A DNA stretch of 64,000 nucleotides from Atrina japonica (Eukaryota; Mollusca; Bivalvia; Pterioida; Pinnidae), in the NCBI GenBank assembly GCA_030159075.1, contig BROG01001148.1, positions 52,992 to 116,991 on the forward strand. Reading direction: 5' to 3'. The notes under the pieces were generated by a model. It searched no databases. It was given only the letters and a program-made list of their open reading frames with translations, and had not been told where the DNA came from. Below are positions 47,701 through 58,900 of this stretch, piece by piece. The position numbers and the translations under genes are program-made. The stretch's first letter is position 1. Each line of letters opens with the position of its first letter.

Positions 47701-50700
47701 CATTAATTATGCACAGAAACAATCCAGAAGCACACGCAATGACCTAGATCGTATCGATATCAATCAATGGATGCTGAGGTAAGCACGTGTTGATTTATTT
47801 ACAATTTCGACTTCGGCGTGAGATCCTACATTTAGACGGTCCTTGAGGCTTATCCATCGATCATGCTCCTTTCCAATATTTATCTTGGTCTTGTTGTATT
47901 TCGCCAGAACTTCTTTCCGATTTCTTTTTCTAGCTGAATCTGTCAATTTAACAGGTCGGCCACGATTTGTTTTTGCTTTGGACGCCATGCTTTTCACTAT
48001 CAACAATGGAAATGCGCATGCGCAAATACAGGTCACGCTAAGGTTATATGAATATGGGCGGGCTTGCAAACGAATTTTTGTCGTACCGACAAAAAATAAA
48101 AAGAACGTGGAAAGTTGTGAAATACAATAAAACTATACTTCTATGTGTTTTAATTCAACAATTTTTCGTTTTTATCTCCAAATATTAACATATTTGACCC
48201 AAACAATTGAGATTGAAATATTTGAGGAAATCGTAGATACTATGTCTTTAAATCCAGGAAATATTGTCCAATAAGAGATTTTTATCTAATTATCATACTC
48301 AAGTACCTGTAAAGGTAATTATAAAATATCAATTATATTTTTTTCTGTATTAACTCATCTAATATTCATTCAAGTTGCATGTTTTCATAAGTTTTCTAAA
48401 TATTCAGTCATGCATTTTTTGTTTGAATCACTTTTTTCAACCCCCCCCCCTTCCAGCAAATGTCACTTAACACTCTCTTGGGGTCATACCAGACAAAAAT
48501 TAACACCTGATATTGACTTTTACTGGTTTCTAAACTTAGTATAATTAAAATTTGACTTAGTTTTTCATCTGAAACAGAACTATACATATGTCATATCCTT
48601 TTAAAAGCAATTTGACTAGCATTTTGCACCATTTAAGTGTCAGTCATTTTAAAGTCAGACTCAGTTATCTGCCTCTGTATTTAATTAGTTACATCATGAG
48701 ACTGTAATTAAGGGATGAAACAAAACATGGACATGTCTGAAAATGATTACATAACATATTTTATATAAATTAACACAATAAGTCTATTGAAATGTGTTGT
48801 ATGTAAGGGTATCCCCTCCCAGAAGTTTTACACTTTTATTAAGGGTGCACTTCATTCCTTGTCAATAAAAGCAATTTGATGATATAAAAAATTGACATGG
48901 TTTACTTTTAAGTGAGCTTCAGAAATTCTTCTTTACTTCTGGCAACTAATTGGTTTCCATGCTCATTAAGAAATGATCCAAATTTTAAGTTTTTGTGAAG
49001 AAAATGGGTATATTTTGTCACTTTTTCCATTATTAAGGGGTACCGTCTACCCTTATTTGATATCATGGTTAAATATTGGTAAATAATGGTATGAAATCAT
49101 TCAAAATAATGAAGTGTATGTGTTACAGACAATTCTGAATGAAAATCATGAAAGAAAAACAGACAACTTCTTCATATAATGTATTTATTTGTTAATATCA
49201 ATGAATGGGATTGAGAGGTAGGGGTGTGACACATTATAGACTGTGTTTCTCTTCAGGTTGGGTTCCCATCCTCATTATTAAGGGGGCTTGTGGTGTTCAG
49301 TTAATGAGATTTCCAAAAAATGCAAAATGACCATTTTTGCAATGTTTTGGATAAATCTATAGGAAAAACACCTGCTTTGTTTACAACATGGTTGTGCGGA
49401 GGGTAAAATGAGCCCAGAGATCTGATTGGTCATTAAATGAAAAAATTAGATTTAATAAACATTTAATAAACATGGGAGAGACAGTGACCTGAAGTTTTGT
49501 AAATTAGCATTGAGGCCTATGGGAAAATATTTGGTGGTGTCTGTCCATTTAACAACTACTATAGTGTAGCTTGATACATGTCAATACTTGCGGGTTAAAG
49601 CAGCAACCAATAAGTGCGTGTCTTATCTTACATATATATATATATATATATAACTTAAGATCTTTAAAAATTGTAGTACACTTAACGTAACCCGTTATAA
49701 CCCTAATTTTGAATCCGCCTTAACTATGATCATGGCAAATTAACTCTCGATTATTTCTACAAAATTACACAGTGTCAAGAAATCACATGCGATTTTCAGT
49801 GATCAATCTTTGTGCGAAAATAAAAACAACATCATAATTGCATAGGAAATTAAAGAATTAAATTGAAATAATTTGTTTTGGTAAACACAGCTAATGCCCC
49901 TTTTTACCAAAATTCATTCAGCTTCAACAAATGTGTGGTAAAGGTTCTCCGAAAATTTGACCTAAAGGTCACTGACATACTCCGGTTTCGTCAGAACAAT
50001 ACTGTATTGCAATACAGTATTTTTATACCTGTAAATCCTGTGTTTGTAGGTTTAAAATTCACGACTTATGTTTGTGACTTCGTGTTAAATTGGTATATTA
50101 TTGACAGTTTTTGCTTATTTTGGAGTTGATTCGATAATCCCCCCTAAAAAATTCATATTGCTTTAAGATATTCTGCATACCTCGAAAGTTTCATTCCCAT
50201 TTAATTTGTTGCCATTTTCGTCCTTAGATGACATTGCGAAACTAAAATGAAAGGGTAATTATCAAGCTAAATAACTGAGGCACGAACATGAATACTATTC
50301 ACGAGACCACGGTGATTTAAGGCAATTGTAAGATAGGGTGAGTAGGTTTACTGTCGTAAACGGGCGAAAATAAGCAGGGACAGAAATTTCCAGGAATATA
50401 GTATTTTGTTTGTTAAACGTTTACAAATATCCACAGTAACGGTTATTAGTAACAGTAACAGTCATGTACTATATGATGTGACAAAATAGCCGTGTGTCTG
50501 ATTCATTTTTCATTTATATGTTAATCTATTCAAAAGTTATATTCTTACCATCTTCGTTAAAATTTCCACATGCTATGATTTTCTCTGGTTTTTCATTCCT
50601 GAATATAAAATTTGCGAAGTATACTGCATAAATGCCGAGAGTGATTAGGCAGCCTCCACATAGTTCACGGGTGAAAAACCATTCAGCTGATGGCTTCATA

Positions 50701-51122
50701 CAAAACGTAGCTGTAACAAGTCTAACGTCACCAATGGTATCGGTTTGTAGATTCTGTTTTATGGTGTCGTATATAGGAAAACATCCAGACCAAAGACCCT
50801 GAAGTGACAAAAACTCAGATTTGCAAGCATGCTTGAACTTAAATCCGTTGCAAATATGCATTGTGTTTGAGTAGTAGTAGTAGTAGTAGTAGTAGTCGTA
50901 GTCGTAGTAGTAGTAGTAGTAGTGGTGGTAGTCGTAGAGTAGTAGTAGAAGTTGTAGTAGTAATATTGTGTGAGTAAATTTTGGGTAGTTGAATTAGTAA
51001 TAGTAAGATTTCATTAGTTCTTTTTCCATCCCATTAAAGATCATTGATATACAAATAAATGACACCAGTAGATATATTAAGGTATTGATATTTGAATCTC
51101 AAGCTATATATTGAAATTAAAT

Positions 51123-51171
<49 letters not shown>

Positions 51172-51661
51172 AATGATTTACATTGTTTTTAAAGTTTATA
51201 ACTACATCATTTACAATACCTGTCCGTCTGTTATTTTTATATAAATTCTAAATCAATCATATCAACCAAATCTTTATACACTATACATTGAATTTCAATT
51301 TACAACTGCATATTTGTCTCAACCCAAAATAATCACCACAACCATGATTTTTAAGGTGATCAAGTTTTACAAAATTTCATGGCCGGTTTTTCATATACAA
51401 TTTGCAAACCAATGTGAATATATCAAATTTACACCATGGTCCCTACATAGAACATATCTTGATTTCCATCCCCAGATGGTTTAATTTACCTCCATAAAGA
51501 ATTTTCCTTTCTTCCTTGCCAATTCGAACACCTCCAGAGCTTGGCTTGTACAAATCGCCATTGGTTTCTCACACAACACATGATGTCCAGCATTCAGCAT
51601 TTGCTTTGTAAGTGACACGTGCCTGTAGGTTATGACCCCAATATAGACAACATCTAATGAA

Positions 51662-51701
<40 letters not shown>

Positions 51702-53220
51702 TAATAATAATAATAATGCTATCTCACCTGACCTATACATAAGTACACAAAACTTTGCAATTTGTATCATTTTTATAACAGAGTTAGCCATTATGCCGAC
51801 CTTCTTAGACATTTTAAAAATACATGGGATTCATTTCTATAACCTAATTATAAGTATATTTGGGCAGGGATTCCCTTTACTTCAGGTAATATGTATGCTC
51901 TGGGATATAAGGTAAGCAATTAACGAATGCTCCCCATAATAATCTGCCATATCAAACATTTTGATTTTTTTGTTATCCCTTGCATGTGAATATTGTTCTT
52001 CTTCCAGTCAATCTATGACAATTTCAAGATCATAATTAATGTTGTCAAAAACATGAAAAATCAACTTAGGTTGGGAAATAGGTCCCATAAGTAGCCACCT
52101 GACAATTTCGACCATGCTGAGGTTTAATTTGCTTACAAAGCGTACAGGGACCTCTGTGAAAACTGGCCACCACCACATAACAGAAAAAATGGTTGTATGA
52201 GGGGTAAAACATTATTCAAAGTCAACATTTATGCTTCATACACTTACTTTTTACCTATAATATTTTATATATTATAACAGACAGAAAGCTGTGTATTAAC
52301 AGGCTTGAGATATAGTGATAGATTTACTATGGTCATTATTACGTTATTTTTCTGTGTATAATTATCTCAATAACAATAGTCCGAATTATACTCCGCACTT
52401 TTTATTTAAAGTAACACCAGTCATATTGTTTGATGAATATAAATTTTTATCGTCAAAAATGGTGAAGCTGTTCAAGTGGAGAAGATTATTGACAATATCT
52501 ACATTAATATGTTCAAATCAATCGATGAAATCAACCGAAACTTAATAGCATGTCACTTTATACCAGTAAAGAAAACTACTGACATTAACTTTTCTTTTAT
52601 TCTTTCTATTAAATGTTATAATTACCAATATCAGGATTGTCTGCCATTTCTTCATAGGAATCGTACACATTCTTGATACCAAAATTTTCTGCGAAAGCCT
52701 TGGCTCTTTCTTTCGACCTTGCTGCTACAGCCGATAACTATACAAGTTAGAGAGAGAGATTGGTTTGAATATCTTTAAATCTGTATCTACGGCCGCTATT
52801 TCATTGGACATATATAAGGTTCAATACAGCATGTTTGTAAGTAATATCTATTGTGACGTCATTCAGGTTATTACTTTCAATTTTCAAAACCTGCAGAGAT
52901 CCTGTCGTATCGAAAGTATATGTATCCACTTGAAGGAATACAAAATTGTATTTATTCTATAACATAAAACATTGTATTTATTGCGAAAAAAACATCCGAT
53001 TACTTTAACAAATAAGAGTCTATGTTATTCTGGTGATAAGGTCTTCAGATGAACAGAGTGATAAGAACCATACCACATGTTGCTTGGTTTGGCTTGATTT
53101 CATGAGCGGCGTAACTATTTAAAACCTTACCTCATGTTCTCCTGGTGGTAAGGTCTTCACAGCTGAACAAAAGTCACTAGAAATCAAACCAGCACCGCAT
53201 ATTCCCCATCGTAACGCCAT
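43108..53220 (-). CDS. DHDH-like oxidoreductase, copy C (7 exons, intact reading frame)
   Basis: Seven exons (53131-53220, 52626-52737, 51490-51653, 50549-50798, 45331-45551, 44762-44912, 43108-43211) sum to 1092 bp and join in frame to 363 residues; every intron is GT-AG. The family (Gfo/Idh/MocA; vertebrate DHDH is about 334 residues) uses NADP to oxidise dihydrodiols and reduce dicarbonyls in the cytosol. Seen here: an N-terminal Rossmann segment with W-G-I-C-G-A-G near residues 5-11, the CEKP motif with Lys97 at the numbering known for mammalian DHDH, the C-terminal domain with GIY (Tyr179), and the late motifs [11 protein letters not shown] and ESP. Odd: the Asp that normally sits four residues before that Tyr is Thr175, and the usual W-T-R-F is W-S-G-C. 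The fold is clear, but the catalytic activity and substrate may differ. It is the only copy that looks translatable. The family call is firm; the substrate is unknown. Confidence 0.85.
43630..43740 (+). repeat. Interspersed repeat (gataccaaagtat family), unit C
   Basis: Counterpart of 17022-17153; slightly shorter at both ends. Confidence 0.6.
44275..44746 (+). mobile_element. Penelope-like 3-prime end with tetranucleotide tail, unit C
   Basis: Begins with the RT thumb end (gttgttgaacgcttgaaatc...gatacggggatcttgttaaa), then the tail and (acag)n(acgg)n(atag)n up to 44746, abutting exon 6 at 44762. Unit B lacks the first 250 bp. Confidence 0.72.
44762..44912 (-). CDS. Copy C exon 6
   Basis: 151 bp, CAG acceptor and GTAAAG donor. 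It encodes [15 protein letters not shown] and the conserved [19 protein letters not shown] segment. Its donor lies 16 bp from a tetranucleotide tract that ends a Penelope-like fragment. Confidence 0.85.
45331..45551 (-). CDS. Copy C exon 5 (uninterrupted)
   Basis: 221 bp, phase 1 in and phase 0 out, GTATGT donor. It encodes the beta-sheet face ([20 protein letters not shown], then GNKGLIDV). It is the intact counterpart of the exon broken by a SINE in copy B. Confidence 0.83.
45766..46085 (+). repeat. Penelope pLTR-like repeat in intron 4, unit C
   Basis: Counterpart of 19258-19520, longer and closer to the 7641-7950 version. Confidence 0.5.
46078..46165. repeat. Short minisatellite stub in unit C
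   Basis: About four units of the 23-bp family at the site where unit B has two kilobases; directly followed by the 3.4-kb insertion. Confidence 0.8.
47803..47988 (-). CDS. First coding exon of an unrecognised basic protein inside the TIR element
   Basis: ATG at 47988 in a good context (agcATGG). Open for 62 codons to a GTAAAT donor; a longer reading to 47764 exists without splicing. The peptide is strongly basic, with an AT-hook-like NRGRPVKL near residue 8, then [18 protein letters not shown] and [19 protein letters not shown]. The same kind of basic segment occurs in uncharacterised animal proteins in my recollection, but I assign no function. Most likely captured from a host gene or belonging to the element's former autonomous partner. 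Confidence 0.5.
48013..48024. promoter_or_regulatory. Palindromic NRF1-like site upstream of the captured exon
   Basis: TGCGCATGCGCA, a perfect palindrome matching the NRF1 binding consensus, 25 bp upstream of the ATG at 47988. Such sites mark CpG-rich promoters of housekeeping genes, suggesting the element carries a promoter. Confidence 0.5.
50181..50234 (-). CDS. Candidate 18-codon first exon in intron 4 of copy C
   Basis: Counterpart of 22163-22216, reading [18 protein letters not shown] with the same GTATGC donor. If the exon were spliced instead into the DHDH frame from the AG just before GACGAA, that frame would hit a TGA here, so the ATG frame is the better reading. Function unknown. 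Confidence 0.3.
50549..50798 (-). CDS. Copy C exon 4 (substrate-side domain)
   Basis: 250 bp. After a CAG acceptor it reads [11 protein letters not shown], then TIGDVRLV, then [14 protein letters not shown] and NEKPEKI, all recognisable Gfo/Idh/MocA C-terminal landmarks. The family's Asp in the LLDLGIY-type motif is Thr here. Confidence 0.83.
50872..50966. repeat. (TAG)n tract in intron 3 of copy C
   Basis: Shorter counterpart of 22857-23010. Confidence 0.9.
51125..51168. repeat. (AG)n microsatellite, unit C
   Basis: About 22 AG units in intron 3 of copy C; unit B has only about five at 23180. Confidence 0.93.
51490..51653 (-). CDS. Copy C exon 3 (EKP motif)
   Basis: 164 bp, AG acceptor and GTAAAT donor. 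It encodes VYIGVI, the [13 protein letters not shown] stretch with the catalytic-type Lys97, and the KKGKFFME end. An (AAT)n tract lies just beyond the acceptor on the intron side. Confidence 0.87.
51660..51717. repeat. (AAT)n tract in intron 2 of copy C
   Basis: About 19 units, slightly interrupted, a few bases from the exon 3 acceptor. Confidence 0.95.
52626..52737 (-). CDS. Copy C exon 2
   Basis: 112 bp (37 codons plus one base), AG acceptor and GTAAT donor. It encodes the [19 protein letters not shown] region and the [13 protein letters not shown] segment, a standard second Rossmann strand and helix of the family. Confidence 0.85.
53131..53220 (-). CDS. Copy C exon 1 (start codon, nucleotide-binding motif)
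   Basis: Thirty codons from ATG at 53220 to a GT donor after a GAG codon. It encodes the start and the dinucleotide-binding GICGAGLIS motif. The ATG is chosen because the motif begins at residue 5, as in vertebrate DHDH. Confidence 0.85.
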
Positions 53221-54299
53221 TGTTATCCTTGACCTTGATTTGAAAAGGATATCATATCAATTACATTGTAATGATGTTATTGATATTAACATTTCATTTA
53301 AAATTCTTTTAAAGTCATTTGGTATCCATATTATAATCTTATTTCATCTCTTTATTGAATAAACATTGCACTAACTTTCAGTACATGTATTTGAAATTAG
53401 AACACAATAAAACATTTAATTTTAAATTCTATTGTTAATCTAGTGCAACAAAACAGATATCATTCAACATAGGATTTGTCGTTTCACCACAATATTATGG
53501 CATCAGTAATTGTACCTTTAGCATACAACAATACCTGACACAACCTGTGTTTTACGTCAACGTTGTTCAGTAAAAACAATATAATCCCATGTGACACTCT
53601 TTGCGTTTTAGTATCAACTACAGATCTGTGATTGCCACCATTACAGTGGAACACAATATTTTGTGCTTTAAGGCTAGTTATACTATGCCGTATTTTAGTA
53701 CACTTACAAGCGTTCATCTGATCGAGACTTCTGACTTTATGAAAACGAAAGTAAATTGTCATTGGTGTATATTTTCAGAACATAAAAGTTGGGTCATAAT
53801 TTTTGGTGATATACCGGTACACTGTGCTGTATCGCGGTATCTATATCATGGAGAAGTCTATTGCAATACAGCGGTATATCGGAGCAGCCCTAATATATAT
53901 ATATATATATATTATTATTAACAATAACACTAGACATGCCTGTTTATACTTAAGGTACCCAAAACAAATCCAGACTACCTGTGAGACGTCATACATATAC
54001 AAAAATGAATTAAGTGAGGAACAAATCCTTGTCACAACTGGTACAAACGACTCAACAACTGCTATCGAACTGGCAACTCAAAATTTCATTAAGTGAAGCA
54101 GAATAATTGCAAACAAGATTATTATACCGACCGTAAAATATAAAACACTGTTTAATAAGGAAAAAACCACACGCAACACGCAAAAATTTAAATAACAAAC
54201 AAACAAGGTTCATACAAAAAGATACAATAACACGTATTCTCCTCAATATTTATATCCACAGTGATTACATATAAAATCCCAATCGGTTTCCTGGGCTAC

Positions 54300-54508
54300 T
54301 GATCAAACTAAAAAAAATGCTGCATAGCATCTCCAAAAATGACAATCATAAAATAAAAAGCAACAAACGATAATTTAACACTCTCTCAATGTTTAAAGGA
54401 AACAAAATGAATTTACATTTTTATACTAGTAATTTAGCAAGATTCAGCATACCTTTGCCCTTCATAGTGATTGGCTAAAATCCGGAAGATTCAACACACC
54501 AACACACC
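54300..54508 (-). mobile_element. LTR fragment in unit C
   Basis: Reverse complement matches 36730-36940: one U3 repeat, the TATA-like agtataaaaatgtaaattca and the segment ending ggagatgctatgcag. No internal retrotransposon sequence is attached, so it is a solo or truncated LTR. Confidence 0.75.
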
Positions 54509-54589
54509 TTGTCCAAAGAAGGTGAGGCAGGCGAGTAACTGAAAATAATCAAAATGTGCTTTCGTAACGCACTGCAACCAAATGTTTAA

Positions 54590-54975
54590 CAAAATCAAAT
54601 TTAAACATGTAAAAATGAAGAAGTTGCGATGGATATTCGAAACTCAAAGTCCATTAAAATACGACAAATTAAATATATAAGAACGATTTCAAAATGAAGA
54701 ACAGTTGCAAATCCCAAACGGGGTGGGACCAGGTGTCCGGAAGGACCGTAAAATTTGCGGAACGTTGACATCAAACGCGCTTTTAGATACCCCTTTGTCA
54801 ATAATTTGTCAGTGAGTAGTTTATCTCTGTATATGAAATATTCATTTGATGAATACGCCCTGGCATATCGGATCATTTGTGAAATATAAATTCCATATGC
54901 GGGTGACTGTGGGAGATTACTACTTAAATGTGGAAAATGTACAATAGGAAAGCCGAAATTGCCGAATTGCGAATA
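54590..54975 (-). mobile_element. Penelope-like RT 3-prime fragment in unit C
   Basis: Counterpart of 26330-26760, nearly identical; MIRYARAYSSNEYFIYRDKL is visible in the open frame at 54601-54876. Confidence 0.78.
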
Positions 54976-55152
54976 AAAAAGAAACTCTGTTCATAAACGA
55001 GCTGCTAGAGGAGCTTCAGTAACATATGGTACAGTCTTTATACAAATAGCTTTATAACTCAATTCTGATTGACATTTTGTATAAGATATACATGTATTGG
55101 GAAGTTGTTAGGAATTATCTAAGGATCTACCAATTATCTAAGGATCTACCAA

Positions 55153-55155
<3 letters not shown>

Positions 55156-55221
<66 letters not shown>
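55156..55221. repeat. (GT)n microsatellite, unit C
   Basis: About 33 GT units; unit C lacks about 230 bp that precede the tract in unit B. Confidence 0.93.
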
Positions 55222-55222
<1 letters not shown>

Positions 55223-55400
55223 GTCAAGTCGACGATTATATGAGTTATTTCCCCTTTTATGTGGATTACTCATGATTTTGGCTTTTTTGGTCATCATCTC
55301 GAAAAGTCAAGGGGCCGAAATTGTCAGGTCGACGCTTATGGGAGTTATTTCCCCTTTATGTGGATTTTGCTTGTTTTTGGTTATTATCTCCAAAAGTATA

Positions 55401-55604
55401 TTTTATGTTTGTTTATTGTTGTTAAACGTCCCACTCAAGAATCTTTCTTTTCACCAAATGCCAGTCACCTACTGTGACACGGGACCTCGACTTTTACTGT
55501 CGGATCCAAAGGACAGGAAACCAACCTGCCGCCGACTTGACTCGAACTAGCGACCTCACGATCAAGAGTCGAGCGCACTACCGCACTGAGCCAGGCCGGC
55601 TCCG
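55401..55604 (-). mobile_element. Older SINE copy in unit C
   Basis: Ortholog of 27389-27603, same flanking aaaagtata repeats and same site. It has lost about 20 further bases in the tail half. Confidence 0.8.
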
Positions 55605-55914
55605 AAAAGTATACTAGATAGAGACAAATGTCAAGCCAGCCGTCAATACCAGCAGTCAATACCAGTGGTCAGTAATATTCATGAGATAGGGCGCGTTCGT
55701 TTCACAAATTTTACGGCGTGTTCCTAATACATTACCGTTATCATTTTATATTATTACAAATGATTCTTTATGTTGTACAGTTTCAATTTATAACTTTTAT
55801 AGAATTATTCATGGTTTTTGTTATATTGTACGTGGATTACATTTAAAAAGAAGTAAATATGCCGTTAATGAAGGCTATTATTGACGCATGGATAGAAACT
55901 GGGATAAGGTTGAC

Positions 55915-58900
55915 CGATATTTGTTATTGATTGCTGTGCTTACTGGGAGTTTCTGAGCGACGCCTAAAGTATGCGATTTAGAGGTGGACATGACCTCTCA
56001 CATGCACTATGCAACATATGCCCTAGACACTCAGGAAGGGGACACAGGGGCTAAAACTGACATTTTAGGACAATATTTGTTATTCACTGCTGGCTTGCTG
56101 GGAGGTGGACATATGAGTGTATATGAGATGTCATGCCCAACCCAGCAGTCAATAACAAGTATGGCCCCGAGATGTCAGTTTTAGCCCCTCTGTCCCCTTC
56201 CTGGGGGTCTAGGGCATATATGGCATAGTACCTTATGCGTCGCTCAGAAAATTCCAGGAAAAGCCCAGCAGTCATTAACAAGTATGGCAATAAGATGTCA
56301 GTTTTAGACCCTTTGTCCCCTTCCTGGGGGTCTAGGGTATATATGGCATAGTGTATATGAGAGGTCGTGGCTACCTCTACCTCACATACGTTGGGCGTCG
56401 CTCAGAAACTTCCAGGGAGCCCAGCAGTCAATAACAAGTATGGCCCCGAGATTTTTGTTTTAGCCCATTTGTCCTCTTCCTGGTGGTCTAGGGCATATAT
56501 GGCATAGTGTATATAAAAGTTCATGGCCACCTCTACCTCTCATACCTTGTGTGTCGCTCAGACTCTTTGAAAAAGCCCAGCAGTCAATAACAAGTATGGC
56601 CCTGAGATGTACGTTTTAGTCCATTTGTTCCCTTCCTGGGGATCTAAGGCATATATGGCATAGTGCATGTAAAAGGTCATGTCCACATCTACCTCTCATA
56701 CCTTGGGCGTCGCTAAGACACTTTCTAAAAGCCCAGCAGTCAATAATAAGCATGGCCCCGAGATGTACGTTTTAGCCCTTCTGTCCCCTTTCTATGGGTC
56801 TAAGGCATATATGGCATAGCGTGTGTGAGAGATTATACCTACCTCTACCTCCCATACCTTGTGCGTTGCACAGAAACTTCCAGGAAGCCAAGCAATCAAT
56901 AACAAATATTGTCTGAAAATGTCAGTTTTAGCCCCTTTGTCCTCTTCCTGAGGGTCTAGGGTATATATGACATAGTGTATATGAAAGGCCATTCCAACTT
57001 CTACCTCCCATACTTTGGTCGTCGCTCAGAAACGTACAGGGAGCCCAGCAGTCAATAACAAGTATGGCCCCGAGATGCCAGTTTTAGCCCTTCTGTCCCA
57101 TTCCTATGGGTCTAGGGCATATATGGCATAGTGCATGTGAGAGATTATACCCACATCTACCTCCCATACCTTGGGCGTCGCACAAAAACTTCCAGGAAGC
57201 CCAGCAGTCAATAACAAGTATGGCCCCGAGATGTCAGTTTTAACCCATTTGTCCCCTTCCTGAGGGTCTAGATGATATATGGCATTGTGAATGTAAAAGT
57301 TCATCTCCACCTGTACCTCTCATACCTTGTGCGTCGCTCAGAAACTTCCAAAAAGCCCAGCAGTCAGTAACAAGTATGGCCCGAGATGTCAGTTTTAGCC
57401 CCTTTTTCGCCTTCCTGAGGGTCTATGGCACATATAGCATGAACTTTTACATGCACTATGCCATATATGCCCTAGACCTTCAGAAAGGGGCTAAAACTCA
57501 GATTTTCAGACAATATCTGATATTGACTGCTGGGCTTTCTGGGAGTTTCTGAGCGACGCCCAAGGTATGGGAGGTATAGGTGGGCATGACCTTTTACATG
57601 CACTATGCCATATATGCCCTTGACCTTCAGAAAGAGGACAAAGGGGCTAAAACTAACATTTTGAGACAATATTTGTTATTGACGGCCGGGCTTCCTGTGA
57701 AATTCTCAGCGACGCCCAAGGTATGAGAGGTAGAGGTGGGCATGTCTTCTCAAATGCACTATGCCACATATGTCCTACACACTCAGGAAGGGGACAAAGG
57801 CGTTAAACTGAAAACTCGGGGCCATACTTGTTATTGACTGCTGGACTTCTTGGAAGTTTCTGAGCAACGATCAAAGTATGGGAGGTAGAGTTTGGCATGA
57901 CCTCTCACATGTAGTATGCCATATATGCTCTAGACCGTCAGGAAGGGGAAACAGGGGCTAAAACAAACATATCTGGGCCAACTTGCTATTGACTGTTGGG
58001 CTTCCTGGAAGTTTCTTAGCGACGCCTAAGGTATGAGAGGTAGGTTTGGGCATGACATTTTACATGCACTATCGCATATATGCCCTAGACACTCAGGAAG
58101 GGGACAGAGGGGTGAATTGACATCTTGGGGCCATACTTGTTATTGACTGCTGGGCTTTCTGGATGTTTGTGATCGACGCCCAAGGTATGAGAGGTAGATG
58201 TGGTTATTAACTTTTACATGCACTATGCCATATATGCCCTAGACCCTCAGGAAGTTGATAAAGGGGCTAAAACTTACATTTTCAGACAATATTTGTTATT
58301 GACTGCTTTGCTTTTTGGGAGTTTCTGAGCGACGCCGAAAGTATGAGAGGTAGAGGTGGGTATGACCTTTTAAATGCAATATGCTATATATGCCCTAGAC
58401 ACTCAGTAAGGGGACAAAGAAGGTAAAACTGACATCTCGAGCACATACTTGTTATTGACTGTTGGGCTTCCTGGAAATTTCCGAGCGACGCCGAAAGTAT
58501 GAGAGGTAGATGTGGGAATGAACTTTTATATGCAATATGCTATATATGCCCTTCACCCTCAGGAAGGGGACAAAGGGGCTAAAATAACATTTTGAGACAA
58601 TATTTCTTATTGACTGCTGGGCTTCCTGGTAAATTCTCAGCAACACCCAAGGTATGAGAGGTAGAGGTGGGCATGTCCTTTGAAATGCACTATGCCACAT
58701 ATTTCTTATACACTCAGGAAGGGGACACAGAGGCTAAAACAGACATCTCGGGGCCATACTTGCTATTGACTGTTGGGCTTCCTGGAAGTTTCTGAGCGAC
58801 GCACAAGGTATGAGAGGTAGATGTGGGCATGACATTTTATATGCACTATGCCATATATGCCCTAGACCCTCAGGAAGTTGACAAAGGGGCTAAAACTAAC

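Larger units (their letters stand above)
47531..48251. mobile_element. TIR DNA element with TTAA target site, carrying a host-like exon
   Basis: Perfect 21-bp inverted repeats lie at 47531-47551 (beginning ttaaagacatagtatctacg) and 48231-48251. The outer four bases are TTAA on both sides, the expected target duplication of TTAA-specific transposons. The 713-bp interior has no transposase but holds a promoter-like segment and a first coding exon on the minus strand. Confidence 0.7.
46172..49550. mobile_element. 3.4-kb insertion in intron 4 of copy C, bounded by direct repeats
   Basis: Absent from unit B. It starts with repeat R (46172-46645) and ends with an internally deleted copy (49361-49550); both begin ggaaaaacacctgctttgtt and end ggaaaatatttggtggtgt. 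Minisatellite units lie on both sides, so it was inserted in the array. The interior has no long ORF except in the TIR element at 47531. Could be an LTR-like or composite mobile element, or recombination between two R copies. Confidence 0.55.

Noticed and set aside
47494..47703. 69-codon minus-strand frame within the TIR element
   Set aside because: Starts downstream of the captured exon, overlaps the inverted repeat and shows no motif.
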